A DNA stretch of 64,000 nt from NCBI RefSeq assembly GCF_000524195.1, contig NW_020170433.1, positions 60,125 to 124,124 of the forward strand. The letters are read 5' to 3'. Shown in pieces: positions 1 to 12,521 of the stretch. The stretch is from Echinococcus granulosus. Lineage: Eukaryota; Platyhelminthes; Cestoda; Cyclophyllidea; Taeniidae. The notes beneath the pieces were generated by a model. That model was not told where the DNA came from, ran no database searches, and saw nothing but the letters and a program-made list of their open reading frames with translations. The position numbers and the translations under genes are program-made. Within the stretch, counting starts at the first letter, position 1. Every line of letters begins with the position of its first letter.

Positions 1-461
1 TGGCGCCACTGCCTCTGGTGTGTCTTTTGGTGCTCGAAGAAACGTAATGGACACCTTCTAACTTGTCAGCTGGAGTGCTTTTATCACAGTAACAGAACAG
101 ACAAAACAAATTCCATATTTTTATGCGCCATCTACTGAAATATAAATAATCATGAATGTTTTAAATCTGGCCATGACATCTATCAAAGTAACTGGGTTTT
201 CGACAGTGCTGAATATTCAGTTATCCGGAAGTTGTATATGACCTAGTGAACCAAACATTCTCGTGTTTCATTGGGCTTTATAGTGAGGCTTTTTATCTGA
301 GCTAGAAACGATGCATTTGTTTATTTAAATGCTAAATCATGGAAGTTGAGTGTGTCAAATGATTGCGCACCTTTGTGGTGTATCATGCTCTGCCTTTAAG
401 GCGAATAACAAACTGTAAGGGTTGCACGTCAGAATGATGCATACCGGATCGCCTGGCATAG

Positions 462-880
462 ATTGAAGCATTACCTGAAGATCTTGCCACGCGAAAGCGA
501 AGCTGGCTACGGCTACGCGAAATTTGGGATGCACATACGTCTAGCATCTGCGACCCAGCGGTTCATCATCGTCGGGGTCAGGTGTGAGTGATGTGCCTGT
601 GTGGTCACAATTACCATGCTGACATCCATACACAGTCGACGTGGCAGCAACAGCAGCCGTGATGCCAAGCACAGGTAACTCGGCGCGTCGGAATGCCTGT
701 CAAGGTGAGTATCGATCCACCGAGTGACGCACAGGCGACGCGGTGCACTATCGATTCCTCGCCTCACCAGGAGCTCTGCTCACTCGAGCCTCACCCCTGC
801 CCCGCCTTGCCGCAGGGAGCGGAGAGTGACACAGAGCACGGTGGCCGACGAAGCGCAATCATCTCGACTGGTGTGGTACG
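462..880 (+). CDS. Three candidate exons of an unidentified gene
   Basis: Three segments read as exons with matching phase: 462-583 (acceptor TAG, donor GTGAGT), 636-674 (acceptor CACAG, donor GTAACT) and 735-880 (acceptor CACAG, donor GTAAGG). The first starts IEALPEDLATRKRSWLRLRE and ends with two bases of a codon; the second begins with one base, reads RGSNSSRDAKH and ends with two; the third begins with one and reads through SSRLVWY, ending with one base. The joined product is basic and rich in Ser and Arg, like a disordered region. I recognise no domain. The introns (52 and 60 bases) are short, as elsewhere in the window. The 5' part of the gene would lie left of the window. Chance agreement of three phases is possible, so this is moderate support only. 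Confidence 0.5.
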
Positions 881-883
881 GTA

Positions 884-3800
884 AGGCAAATATTTTTTTA
901 ATGCGAGGAGTAGGAGGAATGTGTGGGTTTTGCTAGCTATTAACTATGCCAGCTCATAGGACTGGCAACAGCAGCTATGGTTGCGTAAACTTGCCTAATC
1001 AAACCTGCTCATTGTTTTTGCTGAAGCTGTTTTAATATATACCTGGTGGGAAATGAGGCGCAGTACTGTTGGATAACCGCTACAGTGCATGACAATGACA
1101 ATTTGGAGTGTCAACAGCAATGTCAAAAATGCAAAGAAAATGATGTGAGAGGCTGTAGGAGACTTTTTAACACTACCTACAGCCTGTAAACTACAGCACA
1201 TGACCTCACATGCATACATATAGGAAAAAATACGACGATTCACTCTGTCACCATCTACCTTGTCGCACAAATTTTGAAGTGCTAATCGTATAAGCCTTCG
1301 AAAGGTGTGCAGCTCTCCTCTTTTGTTTGGCAACCATTGTACGCAAGTTACCTCTCTAGAGAATTTGCAAATTTTGGGCAGGCTGTGATTCTCTTTAACA
1401 TTCGCAAAATTGGTAAAGGAACAAGAAAAACTGCCTAAGGGTGTCTAGTATTTTCGAAAAACGTCAGCATGACTTAATGATAAATGAAAGAGGTGTCATT
1501 TAAACTTTTTGCGAATTAGGCGTTCAGGCATTGACAGCAGTGCTAGATTACCATGAAAAGTGGCGTTTCAAATCCTGAGGGAGTGGAGTGTGACGGGCAT
1601 GTCTGCACAAAGACGTATCTGTGCGATGTACCAAACCTACCTTTTACACTTAAAAAAGCATGGTCTCAAAAGCTGCAGAGATTGCTGAATGACGCCCCAC
1701 CTTCCCAATCAGCAAAATTTGATTTCACCGGTGTTTGCCTACCTTCGAGTTCACACATCAAGTTGTAGTCGAATGTTTAAACTGTGAGGTCTCCAAAAAA
1801 GGACTTTCCTATGAGGTACAAATCCCCCATTTAGAAGAGTTCACCTCACCTGTTTTGCGACCTTAACATGTAGTAAAAAGTTAGAAGGAAGTTAGACTAG
1901 CTCAAAAGAAGAATTTGTCACCAAGTAATTAAAAAAGAACAAAGAAAAAAGCAAAATTCACGCGATTGAAAAGGATGTCTGTCTACACCTCGATTACAAA
2001 CAAAAGAGACCACCTTTGCATAAATCATCATTTAAACAATTAGCTCTTAGTGCACGAAAATTACCTCATTTAGGTACTCTTAAACGCAACATTTTAATCT
2101 ACGATCCAGAAGACTGTTCTCTCACATTACAGTGTTTAAAGACGCCTACTAATAACTGGAAGGCATCCCAATTGAGGTGAAACGAACCCGCATTATCACA
2201 ATTACACCAAACACCAGACTTTAGAAACACCCAGGCGGAGGTTATAAGTCAGTACTTGTCCTTATCGTGCTCAAGACCCCCGAGTTTGACGCTGACCGGT
2301 CGGCAGTGGGCGAGGTATTGCCTATCCGCCGCATCGCCCAAAACCGATCGATACTTCGCCGCTCAAGCGCGCTACACCGAGCGACTGGGCCGTAGTAAAC
2401 TAACCGACCTCTAAGTGCAAGGAAGGGGCTTCACTTTAGGGGTACTTTTTGAACTAGTGAAATAAAGAGCCTAATGCATAAATTGTCACGAAGAAGAAAA
2501 GATCCTTCCTGCTAAGAAATTGTGATGTTTAATTCCTAGCGTCACTTCTTAGATGCCATTTAAAACAAGGTTCGACTAGCCCGACTTTTCCTAAATATTT
2601 GCGTAATTTAGGCGGTTAATCACGGCTTATCCAGATCTACAATTGCCTGATTTGGTGTAATTATTCATACTAGGAAAAAAATATGAGCATAAGTCTTTTT
2701 TGAATTATTGAAGGATAACGCATGTTATGGAGTGGAGCGTCACACACAGTTTTCATGGCATTACACGGAGGGCTCCAGTGAAAGATTCTGCATCTAGGGG
2801 CACCATCAAGTGAGATTTTAAGCTAAGTGGTTAAAAGCAAACTACCGATTCTACTAATGTGCTAGAATAATGAAAATCAACTTGAGACTTAAACTGAAAT
2901 TGATGCAACTGAAGGTGGTCATTTCACCTACAACGAGGGTGTCGATATGCCTTGATCAGATTAAGTACTTGACATACTTTAAAAGCTTAATATTATCAGC
3001 CTACGAGTAAGGCTAAGAGACGGAATGAAGTGCTAGCTTAAGGTGGCGCCATCTGATTGCGTGGACCTTTGTAATGGCATTCTTTTTTTTAACACCTGTG
3101 AGGCACAAAAACAATGTGCCCCGAGAAGGTGTCCTTTGCTCAGAAGTTGTCAAAGCATTTTTTCACTAAAAAGGCCTAACTTGAGGTGGCTAAAGCGCCC
3201 ACAGCCCCCATTGAATTCAATATAAGCCATACCATAGTGGAGCTAGACTTACTATTCACGTGACGCAGACTGGGAGGCTATGGGCACGGGCAGATGATAG
3301 TTGTACCGTCGTGCAGGAGTGGAACCTGCGAAGACTGCGGATATAAACTTATCATATAAGGTTTACGGTAAAGCGTTCTCGTGACCCACATCACATCATT
3401 AAGCGGTGGCATGAGCTAATTGAAAACCAACTATATGAAGTAACAAGCTAGGATTTGTCTACTTGCAGACCAGGAATGCTCGATTATTTTTATCACCATA
3501 TTTTGAAAGGTCAGTCTTAGTGTTTAGAACAACCCAGTTTAACGCTAATGCCTCTTCATAATTCCGAGATTCGTTGGTCGAAAATACGTGACGCGATTGA
3601 CTTACGGCGAGGCATTCAACACGTAGTATTCAAGCATTTCAAAAATGAGGTCTCTTCCATGAAGTGGACCAAAGCCACGCGTCTTCTACGGCGAGGATAC
3701 GGCAACAGAAGTCGATGGGGATGTGGCTTGGTAAATTCACTTCCGACATCGAATTGCTACAAACCAGAGTTAATATTTTTTGGCTATTTTACGTAAAACA

Positions 3801-5390
3801 AAAAATCGCACGCATTTGAACAGCTTTTGTGTGACAGCACATTTGTGGAAATTTCGACAATTCATGAGCTGCTGTAAGGTGCTAAAACCGAAAACAGCAG
3901 TCATCTAAGGTAAAATTCCGGAATTACGGATACAGGTATTTAAATAAAACTTTACCTCACAACGTATTTGGAATAGCAGCACATTTTAGTAATAACAAGA
4001 TCATTGTTTGATTTAAGTAGCAGTGTTTGACTAGGAAAGTGTTGAATGATTAGTGTAGTGTTTTGTGGTTGTTCTTTGCTTAGAAGTGGACAAAGTATCT
4101 ATGGAAATGATCCGTATAGCAGTGCCATTGACATATTTCCCTCAGCAACATCTCAACGACTCTTAGGTCAGTTTAGGTGGCATGACTAACATGACCCTGA
4201 ATACCTTTGGGAGATGAGTAGTTTAGAGAGATCAAAATGATGCAAAATACAGAATTCCACCTTTCGTTAACGCTTCCCATACTTTTCTCTTCCTAAATTC
4301 CAAAATACACGCTTAACTGACACTGTCCGTTCACTAGATGTAAGCAATGTGCCTAGAGATGAGAGGCATGGAAAAAGTCTGTTCAACATAAGCAACCTTA
4401 CTACAAAGGGGATTTTATTACTTTTTACCATTTTTGTGTTAAACAAAGGTGTTCCGTTCATGGAAATGGCAAGGTCGTTGCCGTAGCAAGTAAAGAGGGG
4501 TTTCATGACTGTTAAACTTCAAAGGCTCTTGAGTAGGCGCTTTTTTCCACTTGTTAGCATGGCTTCTCGACATTATATTCGTCAGCAAAAATCTTTCATA
4601 CCAGTGAGCTTATGCCCTTTTTGGGGGGAAGTCGGGCTCTAAGACCCTACCAAACAGGTAATATTATTGTAAAGTTGCTGACATTCGATTTTCCTGCATA
4701 TTATCAGGCAGTCACTCCAATAAACAAGCATGGCAATTAACTGGGCCATACTTGTTTGAGCATAATTGCATGTCTTATGAAATACCTATGCAGCCTTTTA
4801 AGGCCAAATCCTCCTAAATGTAGGCATTATCTGGATGCAAATTAATGAGATGCCGTAAAGCACTGACAGAAGATGTCGGACAACTCCTAAATAAATGAAT
4901 AAACAAATTTCAAAGTCCAAAAAAAGTAATTTATTGCCTATTTTAGGTTTAACATAATTATGAGGGCTTCTTGTTAAATGCTTACGTCAAGATAATATCT
5001 GAAATTGCACGAACTTTGTATGCATCGTGCGCATGGGCAGCCATTCGAAGTACTGGTATGAGTTGGGACGATTTTAACCCTTCACTGAGTTTTAGGCTAT
5101 AGTCACCGCTCTGCTCATTTTTCCCTACTTTGTTCATAATATATTGAAAGTTAGCACATGTGGTGTATAATACTCTGGTAGCTTTGCATGGTATTTGTCC
5201 TTTCGTCGTCCCCAATATTTCCCAAGAATTGTTACTCGAAATTGCATTGTTCTTACTCCTGAAAAGAGGTTCATTTTTGCTCGGTTGGATCCACTTTGGC
5301 TCTATAAGGTGCATCTGAGTTTTATTGCACAATTAATTATGTTGATATATAAACACCAGACCACCTTAGGGGAACTGTTTTATTTGTCCA
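884..5390. other. Mostly non-coding stretch left of UQCRH
   Basis: Apart from the possible exon at 2253-2395, I see no supported gene here. The open frames near 995-1333, 1553-1768, 3548-3796, 4267-4506 and 4982-5332 are short. They lack flanking splice sites that join to each other in phase, and they show no motif I know. The composition is AT-rich with poly-A and poly-T runs, as expected of intergenic or intronic DNA. Confidence 0.5.
2253..2395 (+). CDS. Possible 3' terminal exon of the left-edge gene
   Basis: This GC-rich island in AT-rich surroundings begins after CAG at 2250-2252. Read with two leading bases, which is the phase left by the exon ending at 880, it is open (starting LVLIVLKTPEFDADRSAVGE) to a TAG at 2393-2395. 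The acceptor has no real pyrimidine tract. A second frame is also open, reading ARYCLSAASPKTDRYFAAQ. The island also shares short words such as AAGTATCGATC, in reverse complement, with a GC-rich patch near 32390, so a repeat fragment is an alternative explanation. Confidence 0.22.
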
Positions 5391-5402
5391 TTTCCAGGCT
5401 TG
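5383..5402 (+). promoter_or_regulatory. Splice acceptor just upstream of the UQCRH start codon
   Basis: A pyrimidine-rich tract ends in CCAG at 5394-5397, only five bases before the UQCRH ATG. It is either the acceptor of a 5'-UTR intron or a spliced-leader trans-splice site; both are usual in flatworms. No upstream leader exon could be identified by eye. Confidence 0.4.
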
Positions 5403-5649
5403 ATGGATACAGGTGATACTGTTATCGATCCGATCGTAAGTTCTCCATTCCAATACACTATTTTTGCTATAGCACGAACTTCGACGAAAATGCCGTGAAA
5501 CCAAAGAATGCGCTAAGTTTGTCAAATTATTTGAGGCCTGTTCTGATCGTCAGCCAAAGACAAGGGAGAGCTGCGAAGAGGAATTCATCGATCTGGTCCA
5601 ATGTGTGGATAAGTGCGTTGGCCCCAAACTCTTTGCTACTTTAAAATAA
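5403..5649 (+). CDS. UQCRH: Cytochrome b-c1 complex subunit 6 (hinge protein)
   Basis: There are two coding exons, 5403-5435 (MDTGDTVIDPI) and 5473-5649, joined in phase 0 across a 37-base intron with GTAAGT and TATAG ends; the product has 69 residues. This is the acidic hinge subunit of mitochondrial respiratory complex III, which sits on the intermembrane-space side and helps cytochrome c1 meet cytochrome c. The sequence matches the family closely: the junction VIDPI-HELRRKC parallels LVDPL..VREQC, followed by CX5C, CX9C and the C-terminal KCVGPKLFATLK, equivalent to HCVAHKLFNNLK in the human protein. The paired cysteines that form the helical-hairpin disulfides are present, and one additional cysteine lies near the end. 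It is shorter than vertebrate forms because the long Glu-rich N-terminal extension is reduced to about ten residues. I chose the ATG because it is the only one in frame after the acceptor. Its nearest plus-strand neighbour is DNAH3, 1.3 kb downstream. Confidence 0.9.
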
Positions 5650-7005
5650 GCCCAATGAATTTCAAGAGTGCATGTGGTTTTTTAATCAGTGATTGTCATG
5701 GTTTAATTGTATCATTTATATCGCTTTCCTGAAACAGTCAATTTCAAACGCACTCTTCGAATGATGCTGCTTATTTACTACAAGGATTTTTACGCAATTG
5801 TTTTATTTCCTAGGGGAAGGGTGGGGAATTCCAGCGTTTGATGTGTTTAGCCATTGGCTGAATTTGGTGTACGTGTGTTTAAAGTTGTACTTTATGTCGT
5901 TGCGTATCTGTCCATAGGGCAACGATCCTACGTAGGTGGGTGGCTGGACACGCTGGTTTATTCTCTAATGGCGACTCGTTTTTGAAATCTGGTGGTGCTT
6001 AATGGGTACATGTTGTGTGTTGGTGCTTGCTAAGCCTGCAAGGGAGAGAAGGAGGGCTAGCTATGGATTGTGCTACCCAAAACTGATGCTTGCGGCGGGG
6101 GGGTTTCGCGCCGTCGGGTACGTTCTCCTGAAGGGGACTCCGTTGCCGAAAGGAGGTGGGCCTCATGTCCTGCCTGTGCCTACGAGGTAGTTAGGAAGAC
6201 CAAGCTTTAAGTATTTGGGTGGGCCTCTGTGAATAAGTTCAGTGAACCAGCCTATGGGTGCGCATAGTTTTGGAATGTTCTAGGTGGTTACCATGCGCCT
6301 TCCCATAAACAAGTGCACAAAATTTCTCATTTATTCGCAGAATAAAAGACTTTCAAGGATGTCTTATGCAATTCTGGTAGTTCAACTTGGTGGAAACTTA
6401 GGTGCCTTTATATGGGGTAAGCGATTCACAGTCACAAAATTCGAACAAAAGGGCCTTTTATTATTCCTATTTTAGGTGTAAGACCAATGCACTCTCCTTG
6501 ACACTGAATCCATCAACTAGTAGATTTTGGACTTTTGTATGCCGTAAATGTTAGGAATACGCATTATTTTTTCATATAGAATATTGGTAACATACGACCT
6601 TGAAAAACTGCGCACTTTCAGAATTTGTGTAGGAATATCGATAGTTCCCATGATTATTGGCTAAGTAGGGGTTAATAGGTACACTCTTTATTAATTTACC
6701 CACGAGTGCCGAATTAACACTAGGTTTTCCATATTTTAGCCTGTATATATCTGTAAATAACCTTTAATATCATCATGTGTCTGGATTTTAGGCTTGCTTC
6801 TGACGTACATGTTGGGAAATCATAGGATAAAAAGATCTACTGAATTAGAGCAATGACACAAGGTGGAAAGCAAGAGGTTGTAGCATCTTGATTTTAATGA
6901 TCTTGTAGCTTTTCGAAAAACTATTCCCACTGAGGAAATTTGAACATGTCATGCAGGTACCTATCACACGCTTTGCATTAAAGTGTTTGTTCTAGCGACT
7001 TCCAG
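5650..7005 (+). other. UQCRH-DNAH3 interval with the unlocated first DNAH3 exon
   Basis: The first placed DNAH3 exon (7006) starts with two bases of a split codon and has no in-frame ATG, so the start codon must lie upstream, probably here. Several ATG-to-donor segments end with one base, as required. One is 6359-6415 (MSYAILVVQLGGNLGAFIW, donor GTAAGC); others are very short ATGG stubs near 6001 and 6254. None resembles the expected Pro-rich DNAH3 N-terminus, so I make no choice. I see no other gene. Confidence 0.4.
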
Positions 7006-10000
7006 AACCTGATTACAGCAGTAGTTTTACCAAATATTTACCATCACTTCCATTACCCGCAAAACCGGAAGCCCCATCTTCTCTATTTGCCGTAAGTATT
7101 TTAATGTTATTTTGTTGAATCTGGGATACAGAAATCAGTCACTCTGAATACTTTGTCGGTACTGTTGTGACGCTGCTGGGTTTTGACCTGGTGCAAAATT
7201 GTAAAATACAGTTTTCACGTAAAATGCTTTGTGAATACTTGACATCCCTATGCTTTTGGTGCTTCAACTGATTTTAATCTAAATTACATAGTTTTCGCCG
7301 ACTATAAACTCGAAGACTTGTTTTAAATAAATAAATCACTTCAATTTTAAATAAAGATTGTGAACAAAAATGCCGACCATCCTCCATTGATTGCCCAATT
7401 CACTCTGACGCGAGCAGCACCATTCAAAGATCAAAAGTTTCATCGACCTCCGAGTCAGTCCATTGGGAGCAACTACTCACCAGCGGCTGCAAAGCTTCAA
7501 CTCGATCGTCTGCCACCACAGTCTCGATTGCCAGAGTTTGCTGGCGTCTCAAAAAGCAAGCGACTCAAGACTGGAGAAAATTATTATTTGTAGGTAGTCT
7601 TTAAATAAAAATAGGCTCTTCTACTTTATTTTCTTGAAATTCGACATTCTACCATTTTTATTCACAACTATTTTTGAAACAATGAAAGGATTGCTTTGTA
7701 AACTGATTTAAAGTGTAGCGCAAAGTTGTAAAACAGCAATTTTATGTGTCGGCTGAAGTTCACAACATTAAGTTTGTCTAATAGATTTGTGAGCATTCTC
7801 TCATAGGTGTAAAGTGAAATACTAGAACTTTCTGTTTGTTTCTTTGCAATTGGTACTGCAGACGCCACAAGTTCACGCATTTTAAGAGCTTACAACTAAA
7901 TACTAATCTTCTCAGCTTAAAACTAGTCCATAAACATTTTTACCACCGGGAATACTTTACAATATTTGGTTGTGCCAGTAATCATCGTTAACGAATAGGA
8001 AGTTTCATTCTTAATTGTCATTATAAAGTGGCGCTTTAAACCACAGGAATGTTGAAAAGAGGAAGTCACGGAAAAGTTTGGAACAGTAAGTTTTACCGGG
8101 TTTTTTGAAGGGTTTCCGTATATTTGTAAATGCGAGTTCCTAATTTTTTGAAACCAACCCTTTCACCTTTCCCTAATTTGACTAAGATTGTCACCGTGAT
8201 GCCCAGCTTTCAAGTTGTTTTGGTGATTTTAAAATAACAAAAGATGTTTCAGAATGAGGTCTCTTTACAGACATGAATCGAAGTCATTTTTAAGAAAGGC
8301 TACCACGCGTTTCTCTAGGCTTACAGAGGAAGCTTTCTGATCGTGGGTATGATTGATTGATGGAATGTTAAAGTGCTTTCCCACTACCTTTGTGGATACA
8401 AGTTGGATTAACCTCACTAACAGATTTAAGAGTAGCGCTTCCAGTCCCACCACACAAAAGTTCCATCATTAATCTGCATCTGTTTATTATTTTGCTCAAT
8501 GCCAGGAGGAAATGCAACTCGAGTGCATCCCGAAGGGTTAAACTGCTAATGTTTACTTAAACACCGCTTGCAGAGCCGCGCACACACTTATTGAGGTAGC
8601 GCTCACAGACTTCTTGGTTCTGTTCGCAGAAAAATCACATGCCTATCGTTAGTTGATGTGCATTACGATTTGATCACGAGCATTACTATAAACGAGTCTT
8701 TAGAACTAGATTTGAGTGTTCGCACAGTAGAAAAATTTAAAAAACAGAGTAATCAAGCAACAACTTTGCAGTCTAGAATATGCCTATTCTTTCATTTATT
8801 TTATCTACAGCGAGACAGCGGCGGACCGACCGAGGTCGCCCCTGTCGCAGATGAACGAAATGAAGGCTCGGGATAAGGAGTTTCGTCGACTCACCGGGAG
8901 GCCCTCGGATCGCGACATTGCGGTGAGAACAGAGGCGTGTCTAAGATTAAAATAAAGCATTTGTTTCTGGAGAGTTTGTACATGGCGATGATAAAATTTA
9001 TCGGTAATTTTCCTAAAGAAAATTATTTAGTCGAAAATTTTCACTATTTCTTTTTTAAAGCACGGTTTATTTTGATTTCCGGCCTACCTTTTTTCAGAAA
9101 AGCTGAGACAAAATAACTGGCTTTTTTACTATTTCTACTCTTTACCAACTTTAAATGTCAAATTAAGGTGTAATTTTACTGTAGTAGAAGTAAAGATACT
9201 TTTTTCCCAATCTTTGGCAACTTTTCTTGCAAGTCAAATGTGGACCTCTAAATAAATGCAAATGAATTAGACTAAAATTCCGCAAACATCGACAAAAATA
9301 TGGAATTTTACAAAAAATTCTTTGCCAAAATAAACAAAATAAGATTTTTCCCAGCTTTGATTTGTTTCGTTGGCCAATTGTATGGGAAAGTCAAATACGG
9401 AGGATCACCCCATCACCCACTGCTTCAAAGTGTTTGTGTTCCCGCTAGGCCATAACCTCAGTGTCATGGCATACTTTTTTTGGGGGGAGGGGGAGTGAAC
9501 TCGACGAATTCATTAGTTGCTGATGTAGGTTCCTCAAGAAAAGATACCTTTCGGATCCGTGGTTCCTCCAACACTTGACTTTGTTACCCAACATTTGAGT
9601 GTGCTTCGGAGGGTGATGAAGCGTATCCATGATCCATTTATAAATCCCCATCAATATGCCAATTTAGTGTAAAATTAAGGAAAACTATTAGTTACAGTTT
9701 TGAAGAGCATTCTACCAAATCCGTTGAAATTGAACCGGCGAGTAGTGGCTCTAAGTGGTGGAGAGGGCAAGCAGACCGCTCGATGTTATGTACACCTAAT
9801 GTTGATGTTTGCCCTGTAGCGATACGTCTACTACATAGAGAACGGTGTGCCAGATAAGATGATAGCCGACCCACCGGAACGACTGTGGGAGGCTCTGAAG
9901 AAGAGCGTTCCAGAAGACTTAGTGAGAAATTGGAGCCAACTGACTGAGAGTCTGCTGGCGGAAATTAACCACGACTACAGAAAAGCCATCAAAAAAGCCA

Positions 10001-12521
10001 CGGGTTGGTCACATTCCAATGCCTACTTCAGTAATAAAACTTGTAAAATAGGGGAAGCAGTTGCATTTTTCTGATGGAAGCAAATGGCTTCCTCATTTCA
10101 AACATCCGTTTTACAGTGGATTACATACTCTTGGATCAAGAGGAGCGTTTACGCCTATTTATCCAGTGGACGCCGATTCCTTATCCGATTTTCGTCATCA
10201 GATCTCCCGTTCCGTGGCATGGGGAGATGGAAAAAAGGATTAAAGTATGCACCTATGGCTTGTTCGTACCCTCAGCCATGAGTCTGGCTCTGAACGACCT
10301 CTGGTACAGCAAGTGAGTGTTTACGATCGCAGACATGCATATATGAGGGCCTAGGGGAGTTATTACTACCTCACGATCATGTTCTCCGGCTTCTCTTTGA
10401 GATACGCGGATTTGCGATTTGTGGATATTGATGCAATAAAGAAGATTGGAGAACCCATGCTCCCGGCTGATTTTGAAAGCCTGATTAATCGGCAGTGCTT
10501 TGCCACGCGGGATATCCTCCGCAAGCAGTGAGTTATTATGACTGATTTAATCCCACCTCTATGGACGAAAGGTGAATGCCACCTCTGGATTGGTTGAGTC
10601 GTTTTGAATGTCTTAGAGGTGATCTGACAGGGCTTTTACTTGTACTAACGCCTTTTCCAGATGGATTCCGGATTGTGCGAAGAAGTTCGTGGAGTTGCGG
10701 CATCACTGGGCCCACCTCCTGCCGGAGAACCGAAGTTCCCCTCTCAAACAGACCCGCGTCTTCTTTTCCAGCATCGAGGCACTTATGTCCAATCAGTTGA
10801 GAAGCATTGTAGAGGCCTCTGTTCACTCGCTCACAGAGTTCATTGAAGGGTACAAGGTTAGCTACCAACACCAAATTATCAGCAATTGTTAGCTTTTCCC
10901 GAGGGATATTACAAAGTCGCTTTGCTTTCTCATTCGTCCAGTCATCGAATGCCTTCAAAAATGAATACGAGGAGATGCATTTCGTGAAGAAACCAGTGCT
11001 GCTAATAAAATTGAAGGTCTCGGACCCCAAAGTCGTCTATTCACCAAGCTTGAGGGAGATTCGGGAACATCTGCTTAAGTGCTTTCAGACCATCACTAAT
11101 GCAGCCACAAATCTACCAAGGGTTAGTCAACACTTCCCCTTCCCTTTGTTTGCGTTACATTCGAAGCGTCGCGAGGCAGAGATGTACGTCAGTCTATCTA
11201 TAATATACTCTTACTTACGCTCTGTCCCACTTTTCTGCTACTCCATAACCCCATGAAGAGTTCGTTGAGCCTAATGGATGTGATTTGACCTTGCCTCCTC
11301 TAAAAACCAACCTTACCTCGATTCCAAGGTGGTATCTACAGTATCCCCTCGTGTAGCCCTTTGTCTCGCAATTAAAGGGGGAGAGGAGAGGTAAAACAAT
11401 TAAACCCTTGTGATTTTATTGATTCAGAAGAAATGAACTCTTGAACCAGAGGAAATATACGGCTTATACTCTGCCATACTGTTGCAGTGTTTAACACCGA
11501 TGTAGATGGGGCTAAGTATATTAGTTGATCGAGCGTTTTTAAATGGACCAATTGAATTGAATGGTTTGCTCCTCACTACAGGTGGAAACCGAGCTTTTTC
11601 CCGCCATGGTGAACCAGCCCATCTACATTCGCAGTGTGAACTACCAGGAGGACCTGGTGTCCAAGTGCACCGACCGTTCGCTCCACGTCTTTCGTCTCAA
11701 CTCCACCGGTCCCCGTCAATACCTCGACTACTATCGTCCATATAGCAACCTGCTCAACAACAAGGCCGAAATGGAACTGCGCGCCTTCATGAAGGAAAGA
11801 CATAGCCTACTTTCGATGAAGAAGGTAGGTTAATGTGGCAGAGGAAATAGAGGAGAATTAGATAACATACCCATCACATGGGCATTAGTTTGAGCCCTTA
11901 TTAGTCGAGGAAAAGGGTAAAGTGACGGAAGGTGCGCATTTGCAGTGGAATTCCATCGATAGTTCACAGAGGTAGAATCGATGTGGCTACTCGATTCTTC
12001 CCTGAAGTCGTCGTAGGCCAAAGCATTGTGGAAGAACACACTACTTACTAGCATAGAGAAGAGCTGGTAGGCCACGACGCAGAGCGGGGTACGGAGAATG
12101 AAGTGTCCGCGTAGTTAAAAGCAGTTAAACGAGATGGAAAATTATTGCGTAGATGGAATCCCTGCCAATACCTGCAATGAAACTCCCTCTTGCAGTTAGG
12201 TGGCCTACTTATAAGGGTGAATGCGTGCAGTTGGGAAAAAGGTTCCTGATCAAAAGCACTTTATGAAATAGCCGTAAAGACTTAAATCGTCGTAACAGCT
12301 CAGGTTCTCCGTTGACAGGATTACCAAAATGTTTTAGCATCCGAAAAGTTGATTTCATTGACGGTGTTCGTTCTCAAATAGAGGACTTACAAACCACTGA
12401 AACGTGACATAATAGTACAAACTAACTTTTTGAATACTTGTTTTTCTAGAAAAAGGGAATCTTACAGGAGGACGACCCTCTGGAGGATCAGCTCGCCGAA
12501 AATTTGAGTCAGGTTAAGAAA
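7006..12521 (+). CDS. DNAH3: DNAH3 exons 1-10: N-terminal stem
   Basis: Exons: 7006-7091, 7357-7589, 8811-8922, 9820-10003, 10117-10312, 10402-10527, 10661-10856, 10942-11121, 11582-11824, 12450-12521. The first two encode a Pro-rich head ([16 protein letters not shown]) and the DNAH3-typical [14 protein letters not shown] block. Exon 4 begins [10 protein letters not shown], and exon 5 carries the conserved PVPWHGEM. This part of the heavy chain binds intermediate and light chains and sits at the base of the inner arm. Exon 2 must end at 7589 (donor GTAGGT): reading three bases further meets TAG, while stopping there gives TT+C, in phase with exon 3. Exon 10 is a 72-base, charged microexon ([19 protein letters not shown]) in a variable part of the family. 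Exons 4, 7 and 8 use weaker GTTGG or GTTAG donors. Confidence 0.85.

Noticed and set aside
6359..6415. Possible first coding exon of DNAH3 (MSYAILVVQLGG..)
   Set aside because: The phase fits, but the hydrophobic sequence is unlike any dynein N-terminus and several other ATG-donor pairs fit equally well.
7360..7593. Reading the exon as an ORF starting at GTG and ending at TAG
   Set aside because: It is an internal exon: an acceptor precedes 7357 and the donor at 7590 removes the TAG and joins exon 3 in phase.
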